From Micromonospora sp. KC213 (GTDB lineage Bacteria > Actinomycetota > Actinomycetes > Mycobacteriales > Micromonosporaceae): a stretch of 64,000 nucleotides of DNA. The notes beneath the pieces were generated by a model. The model was not told the origin of the DNA and ran no database searches. It saw only the letters and a program-made list of their open reading frames with translations. Location: the NCBI RefSeq assembly GCF_004348325.1, contig NZ_SMKF01000002.1, forward strand, positions 62,001-126,000. The letters run 5' to 3'. Shown here piece after piece: positions 1 to 7,442 of this stretch (its first letter is position 1; each line of letters begins with the position of its first letter). The position numbers and the translations under genes were made by a program.

Positions 1-82
1 CCAGGACGACGACCGCATAGCTGGCGTAGGCGACCACGCTGACGACCAGCATGATCCAGGCGCGTTTCTCCTCGTGTGTCAC
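1..82 (-). CDS. Membrane protein, N-terminal fragment (runs off left edge)
   Basis: Only the first 27 codons are inside the window. They start at a GTG with a GAGAGG ribosome-binding site about six bases upstream. The peptide begins VTHEEKRAWIM and passes at once into a hydrophobic stretch rich in V, A and Y, which looks like a first transmembrane helix. Short membrane proteins of this kind often sit beside PadR- or TetR-type regulators in actinomycetes, and the two palindromes just upstream would suit such control. The family cannot be named from this fragment. Confidence 0.55.
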   Translation of the reverse strand, partial: MTHEEKRAWIMLVVSVVAYASYAVVVL

Positions 83-110
83 AGTCGACCTCTCGGTTGT
101 ACAGAATTTT

Positions 111-147
111 TGACATTGTCAGAGTAACGCGGCTTTGACATCATGTC
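111..147. promoter_or_regulatory. Two 11-bp palindromes, possible operators for the left-edge gene
   Basis: TGACATTGTCA (111-121) and GACATCATGTC (137-147) are both perfect odd-length palindromes, with centres 26 bp apart. They share a GACA/TGTC core and lie upstream of the leftward membrane-protein gene. This suits a dimeric regulator binding twice. No regulator gene for it is visible in the window. Confidence 0.35.
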
Positions 148-323
148 TAGAAACTCTTACATCGCTCCTCCCTGGATGCTCACTCCACCGTGCCGGCACG
201 GGTCTTCTCCGACGACGACAACCGACCTCCGGCGCGGGCCGCGACAGACGGGTGAAGCCGGAGGAGGAAACCAGTCCTGTCGGCACACGAGGGCCAGGAC
301 GAGGCGGCCGAAGAGGTTGGGCC

Positions 324-451
324 GTGCGCAGGACATCTCAAACCGTCATCGCGGGCACCGTCGGTGCCGCCCTGGTGGGGGAACCGGTGCGTACCTCTTC
401 AGGCAGTGGAACGCGGTGTTGGCCACCGGCGACCCGGACGTGGTCGCGGAC
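324..451 (+). pseudogene. Decayed remnant of a secreted SgcJ/EcaC (NTF2-like, DUF4440-type) protein
   Basis: A GTG at 324, after an AGAGG-like site, opens a signal-peptide-like stretch (VRRTSQTVIAGTVGAALVG). In another frame, from about 395, the sequence reads LFRQWNAVLATGDPDVVAD. That closely resembles the first helix of SgcJ/EcaC-type NTF2-fold proteins, which typically read FDRWNAALATGDPDxVA. The two parts are out of frame and the rest of the fold is missing, so this looks like a degraded, truncated gene abutting the 3' end of the convergent sigma-factor gene. The remainder of the 83-460 gap (148-323) holds nothing I recognise. The match is short. Confidence 0.35.
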
Positions 452-460
452 CGCGGCCGC

Positions 461-2623
461 CTACCGGCCAGGGTTCATGGCGGCACCGATGCGTTTGTCC
501 TTGGTATTGGTCAGGAAGACTGTCCGGGGTAGAGAGCCGTCCCGTGCCCGCGGTGCCAGCGCCGAGGCCGGGTTCGCGGTGACCAGTGCCGCCGCGCTCC
601 AGCCGGGCTGGTCCCACGAGTTGTCGGCTGCGTTCACGCGTCCGCCGATCCGCGCGTCGTCGCCGTTGTCGACCGCGAGGTTGTTGTGCAGCAGCGCCGC
701 GGACAGCTCGAAGGCGAAGCCGGCCTCGCCGTTGCGGAAGGCGGTGTTGCTGCGGACCGACAGCGCACCGGCGTTGCTGCTCTCGGTGAATCCGTAGCCG
801 GCGTTGTCCCACGCCGCGCTGTCGGTGATGCTGTGGTCGACGGCGGGTGCCGGGTCGCCACCGCCGAGCTTGAAGCCGTAGCCGTCGCCGTCGAATGGCT
901 CCAAGCCCCAGCGGTTCACGCCGTTGCCGAACGACCAGGACCGCTCGATCCGTACCGCGCTGGTGAACTCGTGCAGGCCCATGCCGTCGTCGGCGTTTTC
1001 GTAGAACCGGCAGCCGCGGACGACGTTGTCGGCACCTGATCCATACTCGATGCCAAGCCCGTCGCCGGTCTCGCCATGGGTGTCGTGGTCTCGATTGTGG
1101 AAGAAGTCGCTGTCGACGACGAGGTTCCCCACGGTTCCGTTGTCCCGTAGCAGCAGGGCGGTCCCGCCGTTGTCGTGCAGGGACAGCGCCCGGAACACGC
1201 TGCGCCGGCAAGACCGGCAGAGGTAGGCGTGGCCGGGTGCTCCGCTGATCTCCAAGCCCTGCACCACCCAGTAGCTGGCTCGCTGCGTGACGAACGACGT
1301 CTTGTCCGGCAGGCCGGAGGCGTCGATGACAGGGCGCTCGCTCCGGTAGTTGCTGATGATGATCCGCTGCTCGGGGGTGCCGCTGGTCGTGATCTCGACC
1401 GGGCGCGTGGGACGGTAGCGTCCGCCACGCAGGGCGATCGTCTCGCCGGGGCGGACCACGCTCACCGCCTTGGTCACTGTGGCGAACGGCCGGTCGAGCC
1501 CGCCGGGGTTGTCGTCGCTGCCGTCGGGAGCCACGAAATAGGTGGCGGTGGTGACGCCGCGGAAGCCGTCGGCCGCTGCGGCGGCCGGAGTGCCGGCGGT
1601 TGGGGCGACGGCGGACGGTGCGACGGCGGGGGTAGCCGTCCGAGACGAACTCGGAGCGGTTGCGGCCGGCGGCGGCGCGTACCCCTCGCCGTTGCTGGTG
1701 TCCGGCGTGTGGTGGACGGCGGCGACGAAGATGGTGGCGGCGCTGGCAGTGACCAGGCCGCCGACCGGAACGAGTTTCGCGAGCAGGTAGCGGCCGGTCC
1801 GTTGGAGCAGGTCCACCAGCGGTGACGCTAGGCCACCGAGAGCACCGGTCGCGCCGGTCGACGCGGCCAACGCGGCGAGGGCGGGCGCCAGGTTGGCACC
1901 GGACAGCAAGTGTTCGGCGGGGATCAGTTCCCGTTCGTGGGCCCGGCACCGGTCGCATCCGCGCACGTGTCGGCCCAGCCGGCTCAGCCAGCGCGGGCCG
2001 GACGGCCCGGCCAGGCGTTTCGCTGCCACGGTCAGGCCGTCGCAGCGTGGGCTCGCCCGCCACGCACGTAGCAGGGTACGGGCGAGCGCCAGTTGTGCCT
2101 TGACGCGCTGCACCCGGACAGCCGCGTGGGCGGGATTGAGACCTAGCTGCCTGGACAACTCGGCGCGGGTCAGCGTGCCGGCGACCTCCTGCCACCACAG
2201 CATCAGGACACGCTGGTCTTCGTGGCTGAGCCAGCGGCTGGCCTCGTACGCCTCGCGGCGCTCACTCGCCAGGTGCAGTCGAAACAGTGTGGAGTCGGCG
2301 AGGTCGCCGGACGGGTCCGGCAAGTCCGAGACGTCGTCGGTCAGCGGGCCGAGCGCGGTCGCCGCCCGGACCGACCGGCCGCGGTCCTGTATCTGTCGGT
2401 AGGCGATCGAGATGACCCAGGCCCGGAAGCGCTCAGGGTCCTTGAGCCCGCTGATGCCCCGCACGACGCGCAGCATCGTCTCCTGAACCACATCGTCGGT
2501 GTCCGGGCTGCCGCTCAACGCCTTGCCTACCAGGTTGTACACCAGCGGCATGGCCTCGGCGACCACGGCCGCCACGGCTTGTTCGTCGCCGGCGCGGGCG
2601 GCAGTGATCAGAGCTGTCCTCAT
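461..2623 (-). CDS. Membrane-anchored ECF sigma factor with zinc anti-sigma domain and PL9 pectate-lyase-like sensor domain
   Basis: A 720-residue fusion. Residues about 6-80 are sigma region 2 (DTDDVVQETMLRV, then FRAWVISIAYRQ). Residues 115-190 are sigma region 4. Residues 205-240 carry the zf-HC2 anti-sigma signature H219-x3-C223-x2-C226. A hydrophobic helix follows at about 285-303, then a Pro/Ala/Thr linker (315-350). From about 360 a right-handed beta-helix domain begins at TYFVAPDGSDDNPGG and matches the PL9 lyase encoded divergently next door. The ATG at 2623 was chosen because GGAAAGG lies six bases upstream; the ATG at 2650 has no such site. Family knowledge: some ECF groups (ECF52/ECF53, as I recall) carry fused anti-sigma, membrane and carbohydrate-binding extensions. 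Inference: the outside domain senses pectin-type polymer and frees the sigma domain to drive the lyase gene. Confidence 0.85.
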   Translation of the reverse strand: MRTALITAARAGDEQAVAAVVAEAMPLVYNLVGKALSGSPDTDDVVQETMLRVVRGISGLKDPERFRAWVISIAYRQIQDRGRSVRAATALGPLTDDVSDLPDPSGDLADSTLFRLHLASERREAYEASRWLSHEDQRVLMLWWQEVAGTLTRAELSRQLGLNPAHAAVRVQRVKAQLALARTLLRAWRASPRCDGLTVAAKRLAGPSGPRWLSRLGRHVRGCDRCRAHERELIPAEHLLSGANLAPALAALAASTGATGALGGLASPLVDLLQRTGRYLLAKLVPVGGLVTASAATIFVAAVHHTPDTSNGEGYAPPPAATAPSSSRTATPAVAPSAVAPTAGTPAAAAADGFRGVTTATYFVAPDGSDDNPGGLDRPFATVTKAVSVVRPGETIALRGGRYRPTRPVEITTSGTPEQRIIISNYRSERPVIDASGLPDKTSFVTQRASYWVVQGLEISGAPGHAYLCRSCRRSVFRALSLHDNGGTALLLRDNGTVGNLVVDSDFFHNRDHDTHGETGDGLGIEYGSGADNVVRGCRFYENADDGMGLHEFTSAVRIERSWSFGNGVNRWGLEPFDGDGYGFKLGGGDPAPAVDHSITDSAAWDNAGYGFTESSNAGALSVRSNTAFRNGEAGFAFELSAALLHNNLAVDNGDDARIGGRVNAADNSWDQPGWSAAALVTANPASALAPRARDGSLPRTVFLTNTKDKRIGAAMNPGR

Positions 2624-2814
2624 GAGCACCCTTTCCAGGCGGATCGTCATGCTGACACGCCGGTGTGTCGTTCGGCCGTTGCAGCCAGAACCGGGGGCCG
2701 GCGAACTGTGCGTCGGTGGTTCCGCCCGCTCGTGACGGACGTCCCCGTTTCGTTGACGCTCGGGGCGGTCGGGGATAACAAACACCGGGGGACCGGTTCG
2801 ACAGATGCAAAGTC

Positions 2815-2832
2815 TTCGATCGAACATTGTTC
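2815..2832. promoter_or_regulatory. Overlapping palindromes in the shared sigma/lyase promoter region
   Basis: TTCGATCGAA (2815-2824) overlaps GAACATTGTTC (2822-2832); both are perfect palindromes. They sit mid-way in the 366-bp gap (2624-2989) between the sigma-factor gene and the pectate lyase gene, where either promoter could be controlled. I could not assign -35/-10 elements for the ECF factor with confidence. The rest of the gap shows no gene. Confidence 0.35.
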
Positions 2833-2989
2833 CTGTCGGTGGGAACGCGCTTTCCTGGCCAGGCCCCACTCACCCACACCGCCGACCACGCGGACGGGAG
2901 GCGCGCCCGGGTCCTGATAAGTCCGGATCGCCCCGTCCCCGGGCAGTTGTCGTTCTCACCGCTGCCCGGCTCACCCAGGAGGTAGCACC

Positions 2990-4744
2990 ATGAGACGTAC
3001 AAGAGCCGGGCTCGTCGCCGCGACCAGCACCGCGCTGGCCTCGGTCGTCCTCGCGCTCGGCGCTGCCGTCACCGCGCAGGCGGCGCCGCTGTTCTCGGCC
3101 GACTTCGAGAACGGCAGCACCAGCGGTTGGTCGAAGTCCGGCGGCAGCTGGTCCGTGGTGTCCGACGGCTCGCAGGTCCTCCAGCAGTCCGACACCGCCA
3201 GCAGCCGCGCCCGGCTCCTCAACGGCAACTCCGGTTGGAGCGACTACGCAGTGCAGGCTCGGGTCAAACCGCTGTCGTTCAACGGCTCGAACCGGGTGGT
3301 GGCTCTGGCGGCCCGGGCCAGCGGATCAACCACGATGTATCGATTGGCACTGATCAATGCCAATCGGGTGGAGTTGCAGGCGATGAACGGTAGCTCGATC
3401 ACGGTGATCGGATCAGCGTCGCTGAGCGTGTCCACCGGCACCTGGTACACCTTGCGCATCGAGGCCAGCGGCAGCACGTTGCGCGGCTTCGTCAACGGCA
3501 CTGAGGTCGCGTCGGGCACCAACGCGATGACCAGCAGCGGGCGGATCGCCCTGTTCACCGAGTACGCCAGCGCCCGCTTCGACGACGTCGTGGTGAACAG
3601 TCCCACCACGGCTCCGCCGACCTCGGCACCGCCGACAACAGCCCCGCCGACCACGCCCCCACCCAGTGGCGCGCTGTATGTGGCGCCGAACGGCAGCGAC
3701 AGCGCAGCCGGATCCGAGTCGAACCCGACCACCCTCACCTCGGCGATCACCCGTGTCGCCGCCGGCGGGGCGATCTACATGCGCGGCGGCACCTACCACT
3801 ACTCGCAGACCATCACGATCGCGCAGGGCAACAACGGCAGCTCAAGCGCCCGGAAGAAGCTGTTCGCCTACCCCGGTGAGACCCCGATCCTCAACTTCTC
3901 CGCACAGAGCGAGGATCCGGCGAACCGCGGGATCGTCGTGGGCGGGAACTACTGGCACGTCCACGGCCTCGTCGTCGAACGCGCCGGCGACAACGGGATC
4001 CTCCTCGCCGGCAACAACAACATCATCGAGCGCGTGATCACGCGGTTCAACCGGGACTCGGGGCTACAGCTCTCGCGGCTGGCAGCTGGCGCCCCCCGGG
4101 ACCAGTGGCCGTCCCACAACCTCATCCTGAGCACCGAGTCGCACGACAACGTCGACTCCGACGGTGAGGACGCCGACGGCTTCGCCCCGAAGCTCACCGT
4201 CGGTCCTGGCAACGTGTTCCGCTACACCGTGGCCCACAACAACATCGACGACGGTTACGACCTGTTCACCAAGACGGACACCGGCCCGATCGGCGCGGTG
4301 ACCATCGAGGACTCCCTGGCCTACGAGAACGGCACCCTCAGCAACGGCGGCCAAGCCGGCAACGGCGACCGCAACGGCTACAAACTCGGCGGCGAGGACA
4401 TCGGGGTCAACCACGTCATCCGGCGCAACATCGCCCACGACAACGGCAAGCACGGCTTCACCTACAACCGCAACAACGGCTCGATGCAGATCTCCAACAA
4501 CCTCGGCACCAACAACGAGGAGCGCAACTTCAACTTCGACGCCGGCTCCTCGGTGTTCCGCAACAACACCTCGTGCAACAGCGGATCGACAGACCGGATC
4601 GTCGGCGACGCCGACGGCTCCAACCAGTTCTGGGACGGCGCGAACGGAACCCGCTGCGCGAACTACACCGGCTCTCTGGGCTGGTCCTTCGCGCCGGACG
4701 GTCGCCTCGTCGTCACCCTCGGCGGCAGGGTGGTAACCCTCTGA
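2990..4744 (+). CDS. Secreted PL9-family pectate lyase with N-terminal LamG-like domain
   Basis: 584 residues, with GGAGG ahead of the ATG. Order: signal peptide (1 to about 32, ending TAQAA); a concanavalin/LamG-like domain (about 33-205, starting LFSADFENGSTSGW); a Thr/Pro linker (about 205-226); and a PL9 beta-helix (227-584). PL9 landmarks are present: the Asp of ADGF, the DDGYD cluster 24 residues later (the same spacing as the Ca2+ ligands D209 and D233/D234/D237 of Pel9A, as I recall them) and the Lys of NGYKLGG, which corresponds to the catalytic base. The enzyme should cleave polygalacturonate outside the cell by beta-elimination. It is divergent from the sigma factor whose sensor domain resembles it, and a strong terminator follows, so it is probably monocistronic. 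Confidence 0.88.
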   Translation: MRRTRAGLVAATSTALASVVLALGAAVTAQAAPLFSADFENGSTSGWSKSGGSWSVVSDGSQVLQQSDTASSRARLLNGNSGWSDYAVQARVKPLSFNGSNRVVALAARASGSTTMYRLALINANRVELQAMNGSSITVIGSASLSVSTGTWYTLRIEASGSTLRGFVNGTEVASGTNAMTSSGRIALFTEYASARFDDVVVNSPTTAPPTSAPPTTAPPTTPPPSGALYVAPNGSDSAAGSESNPTTLTSAITRVAAGGAIYMRGGTYHYSQTITIAQGNNGSSSARKKLFAYPGETPILNFSAQSEDPANRGIVVGGNYWHVHGLVVERAGDNGILLAGNNNIIERVITRFNRDSGLQLSRLAAGAPRDQWPSHNLILSTESHDNVDSDGEDADGFAPKLTVGPGNVFRYTVAHNNIDDGYDLFTKTDTGPIGAVTIEDSLAYENGTLSNGGQAGNGDRNGYKLGGEDIGVNHVIRRNIAHDNGKHGFTYNRNNGSMQISNNLGTNNEERNFNFDAGSSVFRNNTSCNSGSTDRIVGDADGSNQFWDGANGTRCANYTGSLGWSFAPDGRLVVTLGGRVVTL

Positions 4745-4774
4745 CCCGTCCGCCGTTCCGAGAATCGGGACCTC

Positions 4775-4810
4775 GTTGCTGGACGGCGGACCTGTTCGCC
4801 GTCCAGCAAC
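4775..4810 (+). terminator. Hairpin terminator of the pectate lyase gene
   Basis: A perfect 14-bp stem (GTTGCTGGACGGCG and its complement) with an 8-base loop lies 31 bp after the stop codon. No U-tract follows, as is usual in high-G+C actinomycetes. Confidence 0.75.
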
Positions 4811-5211
4811 TTCCCGGCGCGGGGCTGCCGCTGGCGGGCGCTGCCATGCCGCCCGGCATGGACGGCACGGGTCACCACCACGATTGCGGCCGTCGCAGCG
4901 GCACCCACACGGTCAGGGTGACCGGCGCCGCCATCAGGCTCTCGTACTGCGGTGGCATCACGATCATGTTGAGAGCTGCACCGACGGGAACCACGAGGGC
5001 CGCGAGAACTTTCGCGGTAGGGAAGCCCCGTCATGCCCGCTGAGCAGATCGGCCGCTGGACCAGCGTCGACAACACCGACGTCGCGCGGGACGGTGGCCG
5101 GAACGCCGCGCTGTCCGTGGCGTGCAGCCTGCATGCGATGCGCGGTGGCGACGAATCGCACCCGTAGCGACCGAAACGACGACGGCAGCTCACAGGCCGC
5201 CCACCAAGCCT
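4811..5211. other. Intergenic stretch with one doubtful 44-codon frame
   Basis: No recognisable gene. A small frame at 5033-5167 (+) starts ATG after a GGAAG-like site and reads MPAEQIGRWTSVDNTDVARD and on. It could be the start of a lost gene, or chance. The surrounding frames show no family signature. Both neighbours end here or point into it (lyase terminator on the left, hydrolase 3' end on the right), so little regulatory content is expected. Confidence 0.3.
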
Positions 5212-6051
5212 CTACGCCGTGAAGAAATCAGTGAGCGCGCGCGCGACCTGGTCGGGCGCGTTCTCCGTGGGGATGTGCCCTGCACCCGGGATACGTATGA
5301 GTGTGGCGTGCGGGATCTCCGAGGCGAACCGCTCGGCGTACTCCACCTTCTGGAAGCCGTCGTCCTCGCCCCAGATCAGCAACTTGGGTATCGGATTCTG
5401 TCGCAGCGCGGGAACAATGTCGCGGGTGTAGCGGTTGTCGGCCCCGCCGACCATGGCCATCCAGGAGCGGCGAACCCGCGCATCGGTCCACGGGTTCAGG
5501 TAGTCCGCGATCCGCTGCTCGGTGGCGGCACCGGCCAGTGCTGCTGTCACGGCTTGCCGGCGGGCGGTGAGAATCTCGTCGGCGGTGGTCGCGGCGACGA
5601 TCGCCGGGTCCCGGAACCGGGCGACGCTGGACACCGGCCAGGAGTCGTAGGTGACCGAGTTGACCAATGCCAGCCGGGACACGTCCAGCCGATCGTGGAC
5701 GAGGAGATGCTGGGCGACGGCGCCGCCGATGTCATGACCTGCTACGGCGATCGGCCCGGAGAGCTTCAGCGCGGAGGCGAAGCGCGCCACCCAGTCCGCG
5801 AGGGCCGGGACCGTGCCGGTTTCCAGGGTGAGTTCGCCTCCCGAGCGCCCAAGTCCCGGCAGGTCGACCGCGATGGGTCGCAGCCCCGCCGCGGCGAGGC
5901 GGTCCATCACCGGAAGCCAGACCCGGCTCCAGTACGTTCCGTGCAGCATCAGCACGGCCGGGCCGTCCTGCTCCACGGTCAGGTAGCTGGCCGGCTCGCC
6001 GTCGACCTCGACCTCGGCCCGCAGCACCGTCGATTCGATGATTTCGCTCAT
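5212..6051 (-). CDS. Alpha/beta hydrolase
   Basis: 279 residues from the ATG at 6051 (MSEIIESTVL); no good ribosome-binding site is visible, and the in-frame ATG at 6123 would overlap the divergent gene. Motifs of the alpha/beta-hydrolase fold are clear: the oxyanion strand LMLHGTYWS, DLPGLGRSG, the nucleophile-elbow position AGHDIGG, the acid region LIWGEDD, and the late His in GAGHIPTENAP. At the elbow the usual Ser is replaced by Asp (G-H-D-I-G-G), as in haloalkane dehalogenases and epoxide hydrolases. The protein is therefore better described as epoxide-hydrolase- or dehalogenase-like than as an esterase. It is cytoplasmic, with no signal peptide. It diverges from a GlxA-type regulator across a 70-bp gap with an operator-like palindrome, which suggests regulation by that neighbour. 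Substrate unknown. Confidence 0.8.
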   Translation of the reverse strand: MSEIIESTVLRAEVEVDGEPASYLTVEQDGPAVLMLHGTYWSRVWLPVMDRLAAAGLRPIAVDLPGLGRSGGELTLETGTVPALADWVARFASALKLSGPIAVAGHDIGGAVAQHLLVHDRLDVSRLALVNSVTYDSWPVSSVARFRDPAIVAATTADEILTARRQAVTAALAGAATEQRIADYLNPWTDARVRRSWMAMVGGADNRYTRDIVPALRQNPIPKLLIWGEDDGFQKVEYAERFASEIPHATLIRIPGAGHIPTENAPDQVARALTDFFTA

Positions 6052-6093
6052 GGGGTCACTGTGGCCGAGACCGGTCTCGCAGCCGAGTGTCTG

Positions 6094-6115
6094 GAATGAC
6101 ATTCTCAGATACATT
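6094..6115. promoter_or_regulatory. Operator-like palindrome and leaderless -10 between hydrolase and GlxA genes
   Basis: GAATGACATTC (6094-6104) is a perfect odd palindrome. A further half-site ACATTC follows and overlaps TACATT (6110-6115). That hexamer fits a -10 box (TAnnnT) ending six bases before the ATG at 6122, so the GlxA transcript would be leaderless. Repressor or autoregulator binding here could control both genes. Confidence 0.4.
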
Positions 6116-6121
6116 CTTGCC

Positions 6122-7072
6122 ATGTTGCTTCACCGGGTGGTGGCCCTGCTCACCCCGCCGCAGTCGCCTTTCGAGCTGGCCTGCGCCTCAGAGGTCTTCG
6201 GTACCGCCCCGCAGGACGCCCCGCCCCGCTACAGCTTCCGCGTCTGCGCCGAGCGTCCCGGACCCGTGCCGACCGGCGCCGGCTACGCGATGCTCGTCGA
6301 GGCGGGGCTGGCCGCCCTACGGGAGGCGGACACCGTGATCGTTCCCGGCTGGCAGCCGCCCGACGCACCCGTGCCACCGAACGTCACCGAGGCGCTGCGG
6401 GACGCCCACCAGCGCGGGGCGAGGATCGTCGCGATCTGCACGGGGGCGTTCGTCCTCGCTCAGGCCGGACTGCTCGACGGCCGCCGCGCCACCACCCACT
6501 GGCGCAGCGCCGCCCGGTTCGCCGCAGCCTTTCCCGAGGTGCAGGTGGATCCGGACGTGCTCTTCGTGGACCACGGCGACGTGGCGACCAGCGCCGGGAC
6601 CGGCGCCGGCATCGACTTGTGCCTGCACCTGGTGCGTTCCGACCACGGCGCGGCGTACGCCGCCCAGATCGCCCGGCGCATGGTCCTGCCGCCGCACCGG
6701 GAGGGCAGCCAACTCCAGTACGCCGCACAGCCCGCACCGGCCAGGGCGGACGAGTCGTTGGCGCCACTGCTGGAGTGGGCGACCTCCCACCTCGACACCC
6801 AACTGACCCTCGGCCACCTCGCCGAACGCGCCGGACTATCCAGCCGAACCCTCGCCCGGCGGTTCACCGAACAGCTCGGCACCAGCCCGGGACAGTGGCT
6901 GCTCAACCAGCGCCTTGACGCGGCACGGATACTGCTGGAACAGACCGACCTTCCGGTGGAAGCCATCGCCACCCGGGTCGGACTCGCCTCGGCGGTCAAC
7001 CTGCGTCGCCGTTTCCGGGCGCATCTCGGCACCACACCCGGCGCCTACCGACGGACCTTCAGCGAAACCTGA
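6122..7072 (+). CDS. GlxA-family transcriptional regulator (DJ-1/PfpI domain plus AraC-type HTH)
   Basis: 316 residues. The N-terminal half (about 1-190) is a DJ-1/PfpI-like domain, with ADTVIVPGW and the nucleophile-elbow Cys in AICTGAFVLAQAGLLDGR, then TTHW and a TSAGTGAGIDLCLHLV helix. The C-terminal 110 residues hold the double helix-turn-helix of AraC regulators (LGHLAERAGLSSRTLARRF and VEAIATRVGLASAVNLRRRF, ending GTTPGAYRRTF). Such proteins sense a small molecule through the DJ-1-like domain and act on nearby promoters. The ATG at 6122 fits a leaderless transcript. It is divergent from the hydrolase gene, its likely target, and an exported DJ-1 protein follows 370 bp downstream in the same direction. 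Confidence 0.88.
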   Translation: MLLHRVVALLTPPQSPFELACASEVFGTAPQDAPPRYSFRVCAERPGPVPTGAGYAMLVEAGLAALREADTVIVPGWQPPDAPVPPNVTEALRDAHQRGARIVAICTGAFVLAQAGLLDGRRATTHWRSAARFAAAFPEVQVDPDVLFVDHGDVATSAGTGAGIDLCLHLVRSDHGAAYAAQIARRMVLPPHREGSQLQYAAQPAPARADESLAPLLEWATSHLDTQLTLGHLAERAGLSSRTLARRFTEQLGTSPGQWLLNQRLDAARILLEQTDLPVEAIATRVGLASAVNLRRRFRAHLGTTPGAYRRTFSET

Positions 7073-7442
7073 TGACGCAGTTGGGCGTTACCATCGCCCG
7101 GCACTGGCTCTGTCCCAGGGAACGCGGGGCCGCCGCGAGTCGGACCAGTGACATCATCCGCGCAGGCGACTCGGTGCGCTGGGTACCGGCAGGCGTGCCC
7201 GCCGCCGAAGGTGCCACCTGAACCCGGACGATCAATCTCGCTGGAGGGTGAGGGTTCGAGCCCCTTCGGACGCACAAGATCATGAAGCCGTGGGATCGCG
7301 GTCAGCTGACCACCGGCCGGTCGCCTGCCCCACTCGTTGTCGATCGACGTCCCGGGCAGCAGGGGCTTTCTCACCGGTCGGGAACTGGAACGGGTTCCCC
7401 GCCGACTACCTGAGGTCAGGTTGTCATCTGAAGGAGGCCAGT
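7073..7442. other. Intergenic region with tRNA 3'-end fragment (about 7250-7275)
   Basis: Bases 7250-7266 fold as a tRNA T-arm: stem gaggg, loop ttcgagc, stem ccctt with one G-U pair. They are followed by cggacgcac, like an acceptor 3' strand. The matching 5' acceptor strand (GCGTCCG) and an anticodon arm are absent upstream, so only the 3' part is here. Such fragments mark attachment sites of elements that integrate into tRNA genes. No integrase is nearby, so if one was present it is gone. Nothing else in the region is recognisable until the GAAGGAGG site ahead of 7443. Confidence 0.4.

Noticed and set aside
2624..2869. Upstream extension of the ECF sigma gene to an ATG at 2869 or 2650
   Set aside because: Neither start has a ribosome-binding site, the extra residues match no sigma domain, and GGAAAGG fixes the ATG at 2623.
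2624..2989. ECF -35/-10 promoter for the pectate lyase
   Set aside because: Several GGAAC- and CGTC-like fragments exist, but none pair at a convincing spacing.
7248..7442. N-terminal extension of the exported DJ-1 protein
   Set aside because: It would translate through the tRNA fragment and abolish the Tat signal; GAAGGAGG sets the ATG at 7443.
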